Numbered from the stretch's first letter, positions 25,708-34,614 are shown. The stretch: DNA of 64,000 nucleotides from Pseudomonas sp. R-28-1W-6 (GCF_009799925.1 NZ_WELK01000002.1:62001-126000); one strand, 5' to 3'. Numbers and translations: made by a program. The notes: generated by a model from the letters alone, not told the origin.

Positions 25708-26156
25708 CAGGTGCGCAGGGCCGCGATCAGCTCGCCCAGCCAGGGCTGCGCGTCGTCTTCCGGGGTCACGCTTTCGCTGGCATCCAGACGCAGCATCGGC
25801 AGCGCCTCGCGCATGCCCAGCTCGGCGAACAGCTCGCGCATCAGTTCGCCGCCACCGCAGAAGGTGTCGTAGCTGGAATCGCCGAGGGCCAGCACGGCAA
25901 AGGGCTTGCCGCTCCAGGCCGGGAAAACGTCACGGGTCTCGTAGTAGAAGCCCTGCAGGTTGCCCGGCAGCTCGCCCATGCCGGTGGTCGAGGTCACCGC
26001 CAGCAGCGCCTCGGGGGCGAAGGCCTGCACCTCAGCCAGGCTGGCCCCGGCCTTGTGCCAGGCCTCGAAACCGGCGGCATTGAGCAACTCGACGGCGCGA
26101 CGGGCAACTTCTTCGGCGGCGCCGTAGACCGAGCCGGACAGAATGGCGACTTTCAT
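25707..26156 (-). CDS. Short-chain flavodoxin (MioC-like)
   Basis: A 149-residue flavodoxin. The FMN phosphate loop is SGSVYGAAEEVARRAVELL (residues 7-25), followed by the TSTTGMGELPGN loop and a LGDSSYDTFCGGGELM loop over the isoalloxazine ring. It shuttles electrons between a reductase and unknown acceptors. The start is set by MKVAILSGSVYG; a longer upstream frame lacks the fold. It is divergent from the LOV gene, with about 100 bases between them, and coupled to the DUF985 cupin. Confidence 0.85.
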   Translation of the reverse strand: MKVAILSGSVYGAAEEVARRAVELLNAAGFEAWHKAGASLAEVQAFAPEALLAVTSTTGMGELPGNLQGFYYETRDVFPAWSGKPFAVLALGDSSYDTFCGGGELMRELFAELGMREALPMLRLDASESVTPEDDAQPWLGELIAALRT

Positions 26157-26203
26157 GCAGAACTCCGAAACATGCTGATAAACGCCGGGCATTATGCCGC
26201 AAG

Positions 26204-26231
26204 TGGACAGCCTCCCGGGATGCCATAGAAT
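26204..26231 (+). promoter_or_regulatory. Sigma-70 promoter for the LOV gene
   Basis: TGGACA (-35), a 16-base spacer and TAGAAT (-10); each hexamer has one mismatch to consensus. The predicted start is about 25 bases before the ATG. Confidence 0.6.
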
Positions 26232-26260
26232 GCAGCGGATACGGATGGGGAACTTGCGCG

Positions 26261-26713
26261 ATGATCAATGCGAAACTGTTGCAACTGGTGGTGAATGCGT
26301 CCAACGACGGCATCGTGGTGGCCGAGCAGGAGGGCGACGACAACATCCTGATCTACGCCAACGCCGCCTTCGAGCGCCTGACCGGCTACAGCAGCGACGA
26401 CATCCTCTACCAGGACTGTCGCTTCCTGCAGGGCAGCGACCGCCAGCAGGCCGGCCTGACCGCCATCCGCGAGGCCGTGCGCAACCACCAGCCGTGCAGG
26501 CAGATCATCCGCAACTACCGCAAGGATGGCAGCGCCTTCTGGAACGAACTGTCGATCACCCCGGTGTTCAACGAAGGCGACCAGCTGACCTACTATATTG
26601 GTATCCAGAAGGATGTCAGCGAAGAAGTGCAGGCCAAAGAGCGGGTTCGGGAACTTGAGGCCGAGGTCAGCCGTCTCAAGGATGAGCTCGCAGCACTCAA
26701 GGCTTCCGGCTGA
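26261..26713 (+). CDS. Short LOV blue-light photoreceptor protein
   Basis: A 150-residue single LOV (PAS-type) domain with no output domain. From the start, INAKLLQLVVNASNDGIVVAEQEGDD is almost the text of P. putida SB1/SB2-LOV as I remember it. The photoactive Cys53 sits in YQDCRFLQG, a variant of the GxNCRFLQ signature, and NYRKDGSAFWNELSITPV with YIGIQKDVS completes the FMN pocket. Residues about 120-150 form a charged helix, likely the C-terminal coiled coil that makes such proteins dimers. Blue light should form a Cys-FMN adduct. The partner is unknown. Confidence 0.92.
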   Translation: MINAKLLQLVVNASNDGIVVAEQEGDDNILIYANAAFERLTGYSSDDILYQDCRFLQGSDRQQAGLTAIREAVRNHQPCRQIIRNYRKDGSAFWNELSITPVFNEGDQLTYYIGIQKDVSEEVQAKERVRELEAEVSRLKDELAALKASG

Positions 26714-26844
26714 CTCCAGCCAGGCCGCCTTGGCGCCTGTCGACACGCCTTGCCCGGGGCCGATAGCGATCCGCCCGGAGCAGGCGGGCGGCAGGGTGTG
26801 ATTCTTGCTTGCGACAAAGTAGTCCATGCCCCACGGAGGGCAGC

Positions 26845-27456
26845 ATGTCCGAGCACAATGTCCTATCCAGCGAAGAGCTGGACTTCATCCGCCAGATCTT
26901 CAGCAGCCAGCTGATCGGCAAGCCGCTGCACACATCCGCCGTCAAGGTCGAGGGCGGCGCCCTGGCCGACACCCTGCTCAGCCGCCTGGGCCAGCATGCC
27001 CGGCTCAACCTGGAAGCGCACCTGGACAACTACCACATGTCCTTCCCGCTGCATCTGGTGGAGGACGAGCGGCACAGCCTGCAACTGGAACTCGGCGCGC
27101 CGGATATCTACGAAGACGGGGCGACCCGCCGCCCCTGGCGCCTGGCGCTGAAGAAGCCGCTGGCCCTGCTGGATCACACTGGTGCGGCCACCGACCTGCG
27201 CGTGCACGAGCTTGCACCCGACAGCCTGCTGGTCGGACGGCGTGGCAAGGCCGCGCTGCCGGATGACTTCGTCCTCTGGCTGCCCCTGCCGAAGCAGGAA
27301 CCGCTGCAGGTCAGCGCCCGGCGCATCCGCCAGGCCAGTGGCCAGCGAGTGGCCTACAGCCTGCAGTTCGAGGATGGCGAGCACGGCGAGCGCATCCGCC
27401 AGTTCATTTTCGAGCAGTACCGCCAGCAGAACCCGCAATTGCAGGCCACCAGCTGA
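26845..27456 (+). CDS. PilZ-like domain protein
   Basis: A 203-residue cytosolic protein. Residues 1-95 form a YcgR/flagellar-brake-like N-terminal domain (VEGGALADTLLSRLGQHARLN). The C-terminal half resembles PilZ: an RRPWR sequence fits RxxxR, followed by VHELAPDSLLVG, a degenerate version of D/NxSxxG, then strands VSARRIRQASGQRVAYSLQFED. Because the second motif is altered, c-di-GMP binding is uncertain. The end, GERIRQFIFEQYRQQNP, is typical of bacterial PilZ proteins. GGAGGG precedes the start. Several c-di-GMP enzymes lie in the same window. Confidence 0.72.
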   Translation: MSEHNVLSSEELDFIRQIFSSQLIGKPLHTSAVKVEGGALADTLLSRLGQHARLNLEAHLDNYHMSFPLHLVEDERHSLQLELGAPDIYEDGATRRPWRLALKKPLALLDHTGAATDLRVHELAPDSLLVGRRGKAALPDDFVLWLPLPKQEPLQVSARRIRQASGQRVAYSLQFEDGEHGERIRQFIFEQYRQQNPQLQATS

Positions 27457-27527
27457 CCCCGCACGCCCGCCATGCCATGAACTGCCACAGTTTTCTGCCA
27501 CACTTGGGCCGCGCCCCAGCCTAAGAT

Positions 27528-27564
27528 ATAGGCCAAAGCAATCGTTGCCATGCCCTCAATCAAT
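27528..27564 (+). promoter_or_regulatory. OxyR-like box upstream of ahpC
   Basis: Four tetramers in 11-bp register: ATAG, CAAT, ATGC, CAAT, matching 12 of 16 conserved bases of the OxyR pattern ATAG-N7-CTAT-N7-ATAG-N7-CTAT. It ends about 70 bases before the ahpC start. Confidence 0.5.
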
Positions 27565-27633
27565 TAAGAGAATCGGGCCAATGCCGTTAGGATGGCCCCC
27601 ATCAAATTACCAACCCCCTGAAGGAGTTCACTG

Positions 27634-28197
27634 ATGAACCTCATCAACACCCAAGTTCAGCCTTTCAAAGCCAACGCTTTCCACAACGGCGAATTCATCG
27701 AAGTCACCGAGCAGTCCCTGAAGGGCAAGTGGTCGGTGCTGATCTTCATGCCGGCAGCCTTCACCTTCAACTGCCCGACCGAGATCGAAGACGCCGCCAA
27801 CAACTACGCCGAGTTCCAGAAGGCCGGTACCGAGGTGTACATCGTCACCACCGACACCCACTTCTCGCACAAGGTCTGGCACGAGACTTCCCCGGCCGTC
27901 GGCAAGGCCCAGTTCCCGCTGATCGGTGACCCGACCCACCAGCTGACCCGCGCTTTCGGCGTGCACATCGAAGAAGAAGGCCTGGCCCTGCGCGGTACCT
28001 TCGTGATCAACCCGGAAGGCGTGATCAAGACCGTCGAGATCCACTCCAACGAAATCGCCCGTGACGTGTCGGAAACCCTGCGCAAGCTGAAAGCTGCCCA
28101 GTACACCGCCGCCAACCCGGGTCAGGTTTGCCCGGCCAAGTGGAAAGAAGGCGAGAAGACCCTGGCTCCGTCCCTGGACCTGGTCGGCAAAATCTAA
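27634..28197 (+). CDS. ahpC: Alkyl hydroperoxide reductase peroxiredoxin subunit
   Basis: A 187-residue typical 2-Cys peroxiredoxin that reduces H2O2, organic peroxides and peroxynitrite. Peroxidatic Cys47 lies in FTFNCPTEIED; resolving Cys166 lies in GQVCPAKWKEG. The length equals that of E. coli AhpC. A strong AAGGAG precedes the ATG. Codon use is highly biased (mostly C/G-ending, few rare codons), as expected for an abundant protein. ahpF, its reductase, lies 155 bases downstream behind a terminator-like hairpin. Control by OxyR is inferred from the upstream box. Confidence 0.97.
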   Translation: MNLINTQVQPFKANAFHNGEFIEVTEQSLKGKWSVLIFMPAAFTFNCPTEIEDAANNYAEFQKAGTEVYIVTTDTHFSHKVWHETSPAVGKAQFPLIGDPTHQLTRAFGVHIEEEGLALRGTFVINPEGVIKTVEIHSNEIARDVSETLRKLKAAQYTAANPGQVCPAKWKEGEKTLAPSLDLVGKI

Positions 28198-28289
28198 AAA
28201 TGGCCTAGAGCTGCTGCGCCAAGGCTGTCAGCACGCTCCATCCCATTTTCCGCCTCACGAAGCCTTACCCGGCTTCCGCAGGCGCCCGA

Positions 28290-28322
28290 ACGCCCGGGCG
28301 CGATCCGCCCGGGCGTTTGTTT
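28290..28322 (+). terminator. Terminator/attenuator between ahpC and ahpF
   Basis: An 11-bp perfect stem, ACGCCCGGGCG with CGCCCGGGCGT, a 5-nt loop, then TTGTTTGT. It lies between ahpC and ahpF and should let only part of the transcription reach ahpF. Confidence 0.8.
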
Positions 28323-28352
28323 GTCCGCAATTTGTATAAAAGGAACTCCGTC

Positions 28353-29906
28353 ATGTTGGATGCCACGCTTAAAACCCAGTTGCAGGCCTACCTCGAGAAG
28401 GTCACTCAGCCGTTCGAGATCGTCGCTTCCCTCGATGACGGCGAAAAGTCCCAGGAGCTGCTCGGACTGCTCAAGGACATCGTCGGCCTGACCGACAAGA
28501 TCACCCTCAGGACCGACGGCAACGACGCCCGCCGTCCGTCCTTCGCCCTGGTTCGCCCGGGCGCCGATATCGGCCTGAGCTTCGCCGGCATCCCCATGGG
28601 CCACGAGTTCACCTCGCTGGTGCTGGCCCTGCTGCAGGTCGGCGGCCACCCGTCCAAGCTGGACGCCGAGACCATCGCCCAGATCAAGGCCATCGAAGGC
28701 AGGTTCGAGTTCGAAACCTATTTCTCGCTGTCCTGCCAGAACTGCCCGGACGTGGTCCAGGCGCTCAACCTGATGGCCGTGCTCAACCCCAACATCCGCA
28801 ACGTGTCGATCGACGGCGCGCTGTTCCAGGAAGAAGTCGAGCGCCGCCAGATCATGGCCGTGCCGAGCATCTACCTGAACGGCGAGGTGTTCGCCTCCGG
28901 CCGCATGGAAGTGAAGGAAATCCTCGCCAAGATCGACACCGGCGCGGCCAACCGCGACGCCGAGAAGATGAGCGCCAAGGAGGCCTTCGACGTGCTGGTC
29001 ATCGGCGGCGGCCCGGCCGGCGCTGCGGCAGCCATCTATGCGGCACGCAAGGGCATCCGCACCGCCATCGCCGCCGAGCGCTTCGGCGGCCAGGTGCTCG
29101 ACACCATGGCCATCGAGAACTTCATCTCGGTGAAGGAAACCGAAGGGCCGAAACTGGTCCGCGCCCTGGAAGAACACGTGCGCGAGTACGAAGTCGACAT
29201 CATGAACCTGCAGCGCGCCAGCGCCCTGGTGCCGGCCAGCAGCGCCGGCGGCCTGCATGAAGTGAAGTTCGACAGCGGCGCCAGCCTCAAGGCCAAGACC
29301 CTGATCCTTTCCACCGGCGCCCGCTGGCGCGAGATGGGCGTACCCGGCGAGCAGGAGTACAAGGCCAAGGGCGTGTGCTTCTGCCCGCACTGCGACGGCC
29401 CGCTGTTCAAGGGCAAGCGCGTGGCGGTGATCGGTGGCGGCAACTCCGGCGTGGAAGCGGCCATCGACCTGGCCGGCATCGTCAGCCAGGTCACCCTGAT
29501 CGAGTTCGACGGCCAGCTGCGCGCCGATGCCGTGCTGCAGAAGAAGCTGCACAGCCTGGCGAACGTCAAGGTGATCACCAGCGCCCTGACCACCGAAGTC
29601 AAAGGCGACGGACAGAAGGTCAACGGCCTGGTGTACAAGGACCGCAACAGCGGCGAGCTGCACAGCGTCGAGCTGGAAGGCATCTTCGTGCAGATCGGCC
29701 TGCTGCCCAACTCCGACTGGCTGAAAGGCGTGGTGGAGCTGACCCCGCGCGGCGAGATCATCGTCGACGCCAAGGGCGCCACCAACATCCCCGGCGTGTT
29801 CGCCGCCGGCGACGTGACCACCGTGCCCTACAAGCAGATCGTGATCGCCGTGGGCGAAGGGGCCAAGGCCTCGCTGAGCGCCTTCGACCATCTGATCCGC
29901 AGCTGA
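28353..29906 (+). CDS. ahpF: Alkyl hydroperoxide reductase flavoprotein subunit
   Basis: A 517-residue NADH:peroxiredoxin reductase that regenerates AhpC. The N-terminal double-thioredoxin fold holds the redox pair Cys128/Cys131 (CQNC). The FAD-binding motif [19 protein letters not shown] starts near 216, the thioredoxin-reductase-like pair Cys344/Cys347 lies in FCPHCDG, the NAD-binding motif [14 protein letters not shown] near 364, and the terminal FAD motif [16 protein letters not shown]. All four redox cysteines are present. AAGGAA precedes the start. A terminator closes the gene. Confidence 0.97.
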   Translation: MLDATLKTQLQAYLEKVTQPFEIVASLDDGEKSQELLGLLKDIVGLTDKITLRTDGNDARRPSFALVRPGADIGLSFAGIPMGHEFTSLVLALLQVGGHPSKLDAETIAQIKAIEGRFEFETYFSLSCQNCPDVVQALNLMAVLNPNIRNVSIDGALFQEEVERRQIMAVPSIYLNGEVFASGRMEVKEILAKIDTGAANRDAEKMSAKEAFDVLVIGGGPAGAAAAIYAARKGIRTAIAAERFGGQVLDTMAIENFISVKETEGPKLVRALEEHVREYEVDIMNLQRASALVPASSAGGLHEVKFDSGASLKAKTLILSTGARWREMGVPGEQEYKAKGVCFCPHCDGPLFKGKRVAVIGGGNSGVEAAIDLAGIVSQVTLIEFDGQLRADAVLQKKLHSLANVKVITSALTTEVKGDGQKVNGLVYKDRNSGELHSVELEGIFVQIGLLPNSDWLKGVVELTPRGEIIVDAKGATNIPGVFAAGDVTTVPYKQIVIAVGEGAKASLSAFDHLIRS

Positions 29907-29925
29907 CAAGCGGTTCACCGCTGCC

Positions 29926-29961
29926 AAGCGCAGGGCTCCTTCAGGGGCCCTGCGCTTTTTT
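29926..29961 (+). terminator. Rho-independent terminator after ahpF
   Basis: AAGCGCAGGGC pairs with GCCCTGCGCTT and is followed by TTTTTT. It begins 19 bases after the ahpF stop. Confidence 0.93.
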
Positions 29962-30032
29962 GTCTGGGCTGCGGTTATCGCCGGGGGCCGGGTCGGATAC
30001 CCTAGGCCCCTCCTTTCAATCCCGAGCCCGCG

Positions 30033-30251
30033 ATGAACCCCGAAGACCTCCTGCTGCTGGTCACCCGCACCATGCCCTTCGGCAAGTACAAGGACCGCCT
30101 GCTCGCCGACCTGCCCGGCCACTACCTCAACTGGTTCGCCCGCACGGGTTTCCCCAAGGGCGAGATCGGCCGCCTGCTGGCGCTGATGCAGGAGATTGAC
30201 CACAACGGCCTCAAGCCGCTGCTCGACCCGCTGCGCCAGCGCCGGCGCTGA
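30033..30251 (+). CDS. DUF3820 family small protein
   Basis: A 72-residue protein. MPFGKYKDRLLADLPGHYLNWFARTGFPKGEIGRLL carries the family's FGKYKG-like and YLxWF motifs, seen also in short nuclease-associated proteins. It is sometimes annotated as a quorum-sensing-regulated factor in proteobacteria, but the molecular role is unknown. It ends in basic LRQRRR. The gene stands alone between the ahpF terminator and a convergent alginate lyase. Confidence 0.82.
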   Translation: MNPEDLLLLVTRTMPFGKYKDRLLADLPGHYLNWFARTGFPKGEIGRLLALMQEIDHNGLKPLLDPLRQRRR

Positions 30252-30311
30252 TGCCCATCGACGGCGGTTTCAGCCTCTGAGGCCCCGTCACGGGTGCGGC
30301 AGGCAGGCCCT

Positions 30312-30334
30312 TGTAGGAGCGGCTTCAGCCGCGA
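30312..30334. repeat. Pseudomonas REP-type element
   Basis: TGTAGGAGCGGCTTCAGCC with a GCGGCT/AGCCGC hairpin, the common Pseudomonas REP form. It lies between convergent stops of the DUF3820 gene and the alginate lyase. Confidence 0.75.
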
Positions 30335-30367
30335 AGCCTGGCGAACGCTGCCGCACAGTTTTTACCG

Positions 30368-31111
30368 CTACGGCTGATGCTGGACGGTCAGCTCGGTGAA
30401 GTGCACCTCGCCCAGTTCCTCGGCGCCGCCCTCCTCGTCCTGCACATAGGCGCCGGCCTTGAAGTAGAAACGCACCTCGCGCCAGGCTGGGTCGCTGGCG
30501 TAGAAGTCGTGCTGGAAGCGCTCGCCGTTGGCCTCGACGCTGAGCACACCGTCGTGCACGGCGATGCTGTAGGAAAACAGGTCGTTGTTCACCGCGGTGC
30601 TGAACAGGTGGCTGAGGTCGCTGTCATCGCCCTCGGGGTGGTGCTTGATCAGCGCCTTGAGCCGGCCCTTCTGCCACTGCAGCTTGATCAACGGGCGGGC
30701 ATCGTAGCCGTGGATCTGGCCGACGATGATCTTCTGCGTGCTGGGCGCCTGGATCACCCGGCAGCTGGCCTTGAGCTGGTGCCGGCCGCTGCCGGACCAG
30801 TTGCGCCTGTCGTCCGCCGGATCGAGCAGTTCGCGCAGCTCGGCGCGCGGGTACTTGGCGTTTTCCGTGGTGCCGCCGGCCACCGGGGCGACGAAGGCCA
30901 TGGCGCCGTTCTCGGCCAGGTGGAAGTAGCGCGAGGCATAACCGGCCTGCAGCGCGTCGGGGCGGACCTCGCTGGCGTCGGCATCCGGCAGGGTCAGTTT
31001 CCAGTGCGTCAGGTCGTAGTTGCGCCCCGGCGCGGCATAGTCGCGTTGCGGGTCCGTGCCGCAGCTGGCGACCAGCAGCAGGCCGGCCAGGCCAATCCAT
31101 GGGTGACGCAT
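30368..31111 (-). CDS. PL7 alginate lyase lipoprotein
   Basis: A 247-residue polysaccharide lyase of family 7 (alginate_lyase2 jelly roll). A lipoprotein signal ends in LVASC with lipidated Cys17. The family's substrate-groove motifs are intact: RAELREL (89-95), QIHG (132-135) with catalytic Gln/His, and YFKAGAYVQ (216-224) with the catalytic Tyr. It should cleave alginate by beta-elimination, probably at the outer membrane or in the periplasm, either for alginate use or turnover. QIH rather than QVH usually marks a preference for polyG or mixed blocks. No algD cluster is nearby. Confidence 0.93.
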   Translation of the reverse strand: MRHPWIGLAGLLLVASCGTDPQRDYAAPGRNYDLTHWKLTLPDADASEVRPDALQAGYASRYFHLAENGAMAFVAPVAGGTTENAKYPRAELRELLDPADDRRNWSGSGRHQLKASCRVIQAPSTQKIIVGQIHGYDARPLIKLQWQKGRLKALIKHHPEGDDSDLSHLFSTAVNNDLFSYSIAVHDGVLSVEANGERFQHDFYASDPAWREVRFYFKAGAYVQDEEGGAEELGEVHFTELTVQHQP

Positions 31112-31278
31112 GCGCAGGCTCTCCTTCCGGGCCACGACGAACAGGGCGGCGCAGGGTCAGGCGAGCGGCGCTGCCAGTCTGTTCTTATGCAGGGCTTCGA
31201 GCGCCAGGGCAAGCCCAAGCGCCGGCTGCGAAGACCAGCGGTAGGCCGCGCCGACACGGGAGCGGATTGATCCGCGCC

Positions 31279-31809
31279 TCAGCCCTGCTGCGCCGCCTTC
31301 AGCGTCTCGTATGCCGGCGCGGCGTAGATGCCCACCGCGACAGCCAGCTCCATGACCCGCGGTAGGTCACTGGTGTACACCAGCACCGCCTGCAGCTCAT
31401 CGTCCAGGGGCTCGCTGAAGTCGAGCAGCACGTAACCGCCCTTCTCCTTGTACATGCTGGAGAGCTGCACCTGGATGCGGTTGAGGGCCTTCAGCGGCTC
31501 GACCTTGGCCAGCTGCTTGGGCTTGATGTTGAACGGCACATCCGGGCCGAAGGATTCGATGATCTGCTGCAGCAGCTCCTCGTAGCTGTCGCCCTGGAAC
31601 AGCACGGTTTCCGGCAGGCTGCCGACCACCACCCACTCGCCCAGCGGGATGGGGAAGCTGTCGTCGTAGTTGATGTCCGGGTTGGCGGCGAGGAAGGCAG
31701 CCGGATCGGCGTAGGCCTGCGCGGCCTCGTCGGCGATGCGGGCGATCTCCTCGTCGGTCATGCAGCCGGAGCTGATCAGGGTGATGAGTTCGAGGAGTTG
31801 CTGTTTCAT
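31279..31809 (-). CDS. Conserved hypothetical protein, 176 aa
   Basis: A 176-residue acidic, cytosolic protein I do not recognise. The N-terminus (MKQQLLELITLISSGCMTDEEIARIADEAAQAY) is helical, followed by DINYDDSFPIPLGEWVVVGSLPETVLFQGDSYEELLQQI and a beta-rich C-terminus. There is no signal peptide or motif of a known enzyme. The start MKQQLL is chosen because upstream residues are atypical. It is flanked by an alginate lyase downstream and a divergent GGDEF-EAL gene, and is probably its own transcription unit. Confidence 0.7.
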   Translation of the reverse strand: MKQQLLELITLISSGCMTDEEIARIADEAAQAYADPAAFLAANPDINYDDSFPIPLGEWVVVGSLPETVLFQGDSYEELLQQIIESFGPDVPFNIKPKQLAKVEPLKALNRIQVQLSSMYKEKGGYVLLDFSEPLDDELQAVLVYTSDLPRVMELAVAVGIYAAPAYETLKAAQQG

Positions 31810-31973
31810 GGGGGGATCCTGGGGCGCACACGGCCGCACAGGATAACGCGAAAGCCGCCGGGAGTTCACAGCCGTGCCGGGCGCCGCTACACGGCACGGA
31901 CTAGGCGGAGCAATACCCCACGGCAACACTCGCGCCGCCGCGCCGGTAAACTTTATTGCGCGGTGTTAGACCC

Positions 31974-32008
31974 TTGATTGATTGACAGCAATACTGGCAA
32001 TCAATCAA
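31974..32008 (+). promoter_or_regulatory. AT-rich inverted repeat upstream of GGDEF-EAL gene
   Basis: A perfect 11-bp inverted repeat, TTGATTGATTG and CAATCAATCAA, with a 13-base spacer. It is notably AT-rich in a GC-rich setting and ends about 75 bases before the proposed GTG start. It may be a regulator binding site. Confidence 0.5.
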
Positions 32009-32082
32009 ATGGCCACAATCACCTTCCTATTCGCACGCCGGCGAAGGCGCCGGCCACTTGCGTCACCACAAGGAAATGCTGC

Positions 32083-34614
32083 GTGATCGTAGAATTGAGC
32101 GGAATTCACACGCAACATCGCAGCTCGATGCGCCTGGCCCTGATGGTGCTGGGGTGCATGCTCGCCGGGCTGCTGCTGATCGAAGTGGCCGCCCCCCTGG
32201 TACCGAACAGCCGTCACTACCTGAGCTGGCACCAGCTGCTGGAAACCCTGTCCATCGTGGTCTCCGCGCTGATCTTCGCGGTCGGCTGGACCACCTTCCG
32301 CATGCACCGCCAGCGCAACATCCTGGTGGTGTCCTGCGCCTTCCTCGGGGTGGCCCTGACCGACTTCACCCACATGCTGTCCTACCGCGGCATGCCCGAC
32401 TTCATCACCCCCAACGGGGTCGAGAAAGGCATCCACTTCTGGCTGCTGGCGCGCTACCTGGCGGCCCTCGCCCTGCTGCTGGTGGCCTGGCTGCCCTGGC
32501 GCCCGGCCGACGGCGAGCCCCAGGCAAGCGGCGGCAGCTGGCGCCTGCTGCCGATGCTCGGCATGTTGCTGCTGATCGTGCCGGCGCACGGCCTGTTCCT
32601 CTGGTACCCGCAGTGGCTGCCGCGCACCTTCATCGAGGGCCAGGGCCTGACCCCGTTCAAGCTGGCCGCCGAGTACGGGGTGATCGCCATCAACCTGCTC
32701 ACCGTCGCCCTGCTCGCCCGCAACCTGTGGCGGCGCACCAGCTTCGACGTGGCGCTGCTGATCTGCGCCCTGCTGATCATGACCATGAGCGAGCTGCTGT
32801 TCACCCGCTACGCCTCGGCCACCGACCTCTACAACCTGGGTGGCCACCTGTACAAGGTGCTGGCCTACCTGATGCTGTACCGGGTGATGTTCGTCGAAAC
32901 CATCTCCGCGCCCTACCGTGCGCTGAGCGAAACGCGCAAGCACTCGCAGGCGGTGATCGAGGCGATTCCCGACCAGCTCTTCGAACTCGACGCCAGCGGG
33001 CGCTGCCTGCAGGTGCACTCGCCGCAGCAACGCCCGCTGTTCGGCCTGCAGCGCTCGCCGCTGGGCCACAACCTGCTTCAGCTGCTGCCGCCGGACGCCG
33101 CCGACAGCTGCCGCCGCGCCCTTGAGGAAGCGCGCAGCCAGGGCCTCAGTACCGGCCAGCAACTGCAGCTGCCCGACGCCGACGACGGCATGCGCTGCTA
33201 CGAACTCTCGGTATCGACCCTCGGCCGCGATGCCCAGGCACACTTCGTGGTGCTGGCCCGCGACATCAGCCAGCGCCTGCACGACCAGCAGCACATCGAA
33301 CACCTGGCGCACTTCGACAGCCTCACCGGCCTGCCCAACCGCACCCTGTTCGCCTCCCGCGTCGAGCAGGCGCTAGGCCTCTGCGAACGCAACCAGCAGC
33401 CCCTGGCTGTGCTGTTCATGGACCTCGACCACTTCAAGAACGTCAACGACATGCTCGGCCACCATGTCGGCGACGCCCTGCTGATCGAGGTGGCGCAGCG
33501 CATCAAGACCCTGCTGCGCGACGAGGACACCCTTTCGCGCCAGGGCGGCGACGAGTTCATCCTGGTCATGCCCTACGCAAGCGCCCAGGATGCCGCGCAC
33601 CTCGCCGAAGGCGTGCAACAACAGCTCGACGCGACCTGCCAGGTCCTCGGCAACAACCTGAAGGTCAACGTCTCGGTGGGCATCGCCATGTTCCCCACCG
33701 ACGGCAACACGTTCGAGGCCCTCGCCCGGCACGCCGAAATCGCCATGTACCGGGCCAAGCAGGACGGCCGCAACCAGCTGGCCTTCTTCACCGAGGAGAT
33801 GCAGGCGCAGTCCGCGCGCATCCTGCTGCTGGAAAGCGCCCTGCGCGACGCCCTGGTCCAGGACCAGCTGCAGGTGTACTACCAGCCGCAGGTGTCCATC
33901 GACGGCAGCCGCCTGGTCGGCGCCGAGGCCCTGCTGCGCTGGCAGCATCCGCAACTGGGTTTCATCAGCCCGGCCGAGTTCATCCCGATCGCCGAGAACA
34001 GCGGGCAGATCCTGCGGATCGGCGAATGGGTGCTGCGCACGGCCGCCGCGCAGATGCAGCAATGGCTGGAGCAGGGCTACTCGCCGGAGATGACCGTCGC
34101 GGTCAACCTGTCCATGGCCCAGTTCCGCGCCCCCGGGCTGTTCGAGCTGATCGGCGAGGTGCTCCGCCACAGCGGCCTGCCGGCCCATTGCCTGGAACTG
34201 GAACTGACCGAGAGCGTGGCCATGCACAAGCCGGCCAGCGTGGTGCAGATGGTGCAGCGGCTGCGCAACCTCGGCGTGCGCCTGGCGATCGACGACTTCG
34301 GCACCGGCTATTCCTCGCTCAGCTACCTCAAGCAGCTGGAAGTGCACAAGCTGAAGATCGACCAGTCCTTCGTCCACGACATCGACCGCGACGGCCACGA
34401 CCAGCGCATTGTCCAGGCCATTCTCGGCATGGCCCACAGCCTGGGCATGCTGACCATCGCCGAAGGCGTGGAAACCGCCGAACAGCGCCAGCAGCTGCAA
34501 CAGATGGGCTGCCACGAGGCCCAGGGCTACCTGTTCAGCCGCCCCCTGCCGGCCGCCGAGTTCGATGCCCTGGTGCGCAGCAAGGGCCTGCTGCCGGCGG
34601 CCGCGCCGGTCTGA
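32083..34614 (+). CDS. MASE3-like/PAS/GGDEF/EAL c-di-GMP enzyme
   Basis: An 843-residue membrane protein. An N-terminal block of about seven hydrophobic helices (residues about 15-250, with FLGVALTDFTHMLSYRGMPDF typical of MASE3) is followed by a PAS-like segment (about 290-400), a GGDEF domain with intact GGDEF (488-492, RQGGDEF) and an EAL domain with EAL at 615-617, ELTES, DDFGTGYSS and AEGVET. Both catalytic signatures look intact, so it could make or break c-di-GMP. The GTG at 32083 has AAGGAA upstream; an ATG at 32128 is the alternative start. An unusual inverted repeat lies upstream. Confidence 0.88.
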   Translation: MIVELSGIHTQHRSSMRLALMVLGCMLAGLLLIEVAAPLVPNSRHYLSWHQLLETLSIVVSALIFAVGWTTFRMHRQRNILVVSCAFLGVALTDFTHMLSYRGMPDFITPNGVEKGIHFWLLARYLAALALLLVAWLPWRPADGEPQASGGSWRLLPMLGMLLLIVPAHGLFLWYPQWLPRTFIEGQGLTPFKLAAEYGVIAINLLTVALLARNLWRRTSFDVALLICALLIMTMSELLFTRYASATDLYNLGGHLYKVLAYLMLYRVMFVETISAPYRALSETRKHSQAVIEAIPDQLFELDASGRCLQVHSPQQRPLFGLQRSPLGHNLLQLLPPDAADSCRRALEEARSQGLSTGQQLQLPDADDGMRCYELSVSTLGRDAQAHFVVLARDISQRLHDQQHIEHLAHFDSLTGLPNRTLFASRVEQALGLCERNQQPLAVLFMDLDHFKNVNDMLGHHVGDALLIEVAQRIKTLLRDEDTLSRQGGDEFILVMPYASAQDAAHLAEGVQQQLDATCQVLGNNLKVNVSVGIAMFPTDGNTFEALARHAEIAMYRAKQDGRNQLAFFTEEMQAQSARILLLESALRDALVQDQLQVYYQPQVSIDGSRLVGAEALLRWQHPQLGFISPAEFIPIAENSGQILRIGEWVLRTAAAQMQQWLEQGYSPEMTVAVNLSMAQFRAPGLFELIGEVLRHSGLPAHCLELELTESVAMHKPASVVQMVQRLRNLGVRLAIDDFGTGYSSLSYLKQLEVHKLKIDQSFVHDIDRDGHDQRIVQAILGMAHSLGMLTIAEGVETAEQRQQLQQMGCHEAQGYLFSRPLPAAEFDALVRSKGLLPAAAPV

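Noticed and set aside
28194..30203. 669-codon open frame antisense to ahpF
   Set aside because: Shadow of ahpF; low-complexity composition and no recognisable domain.
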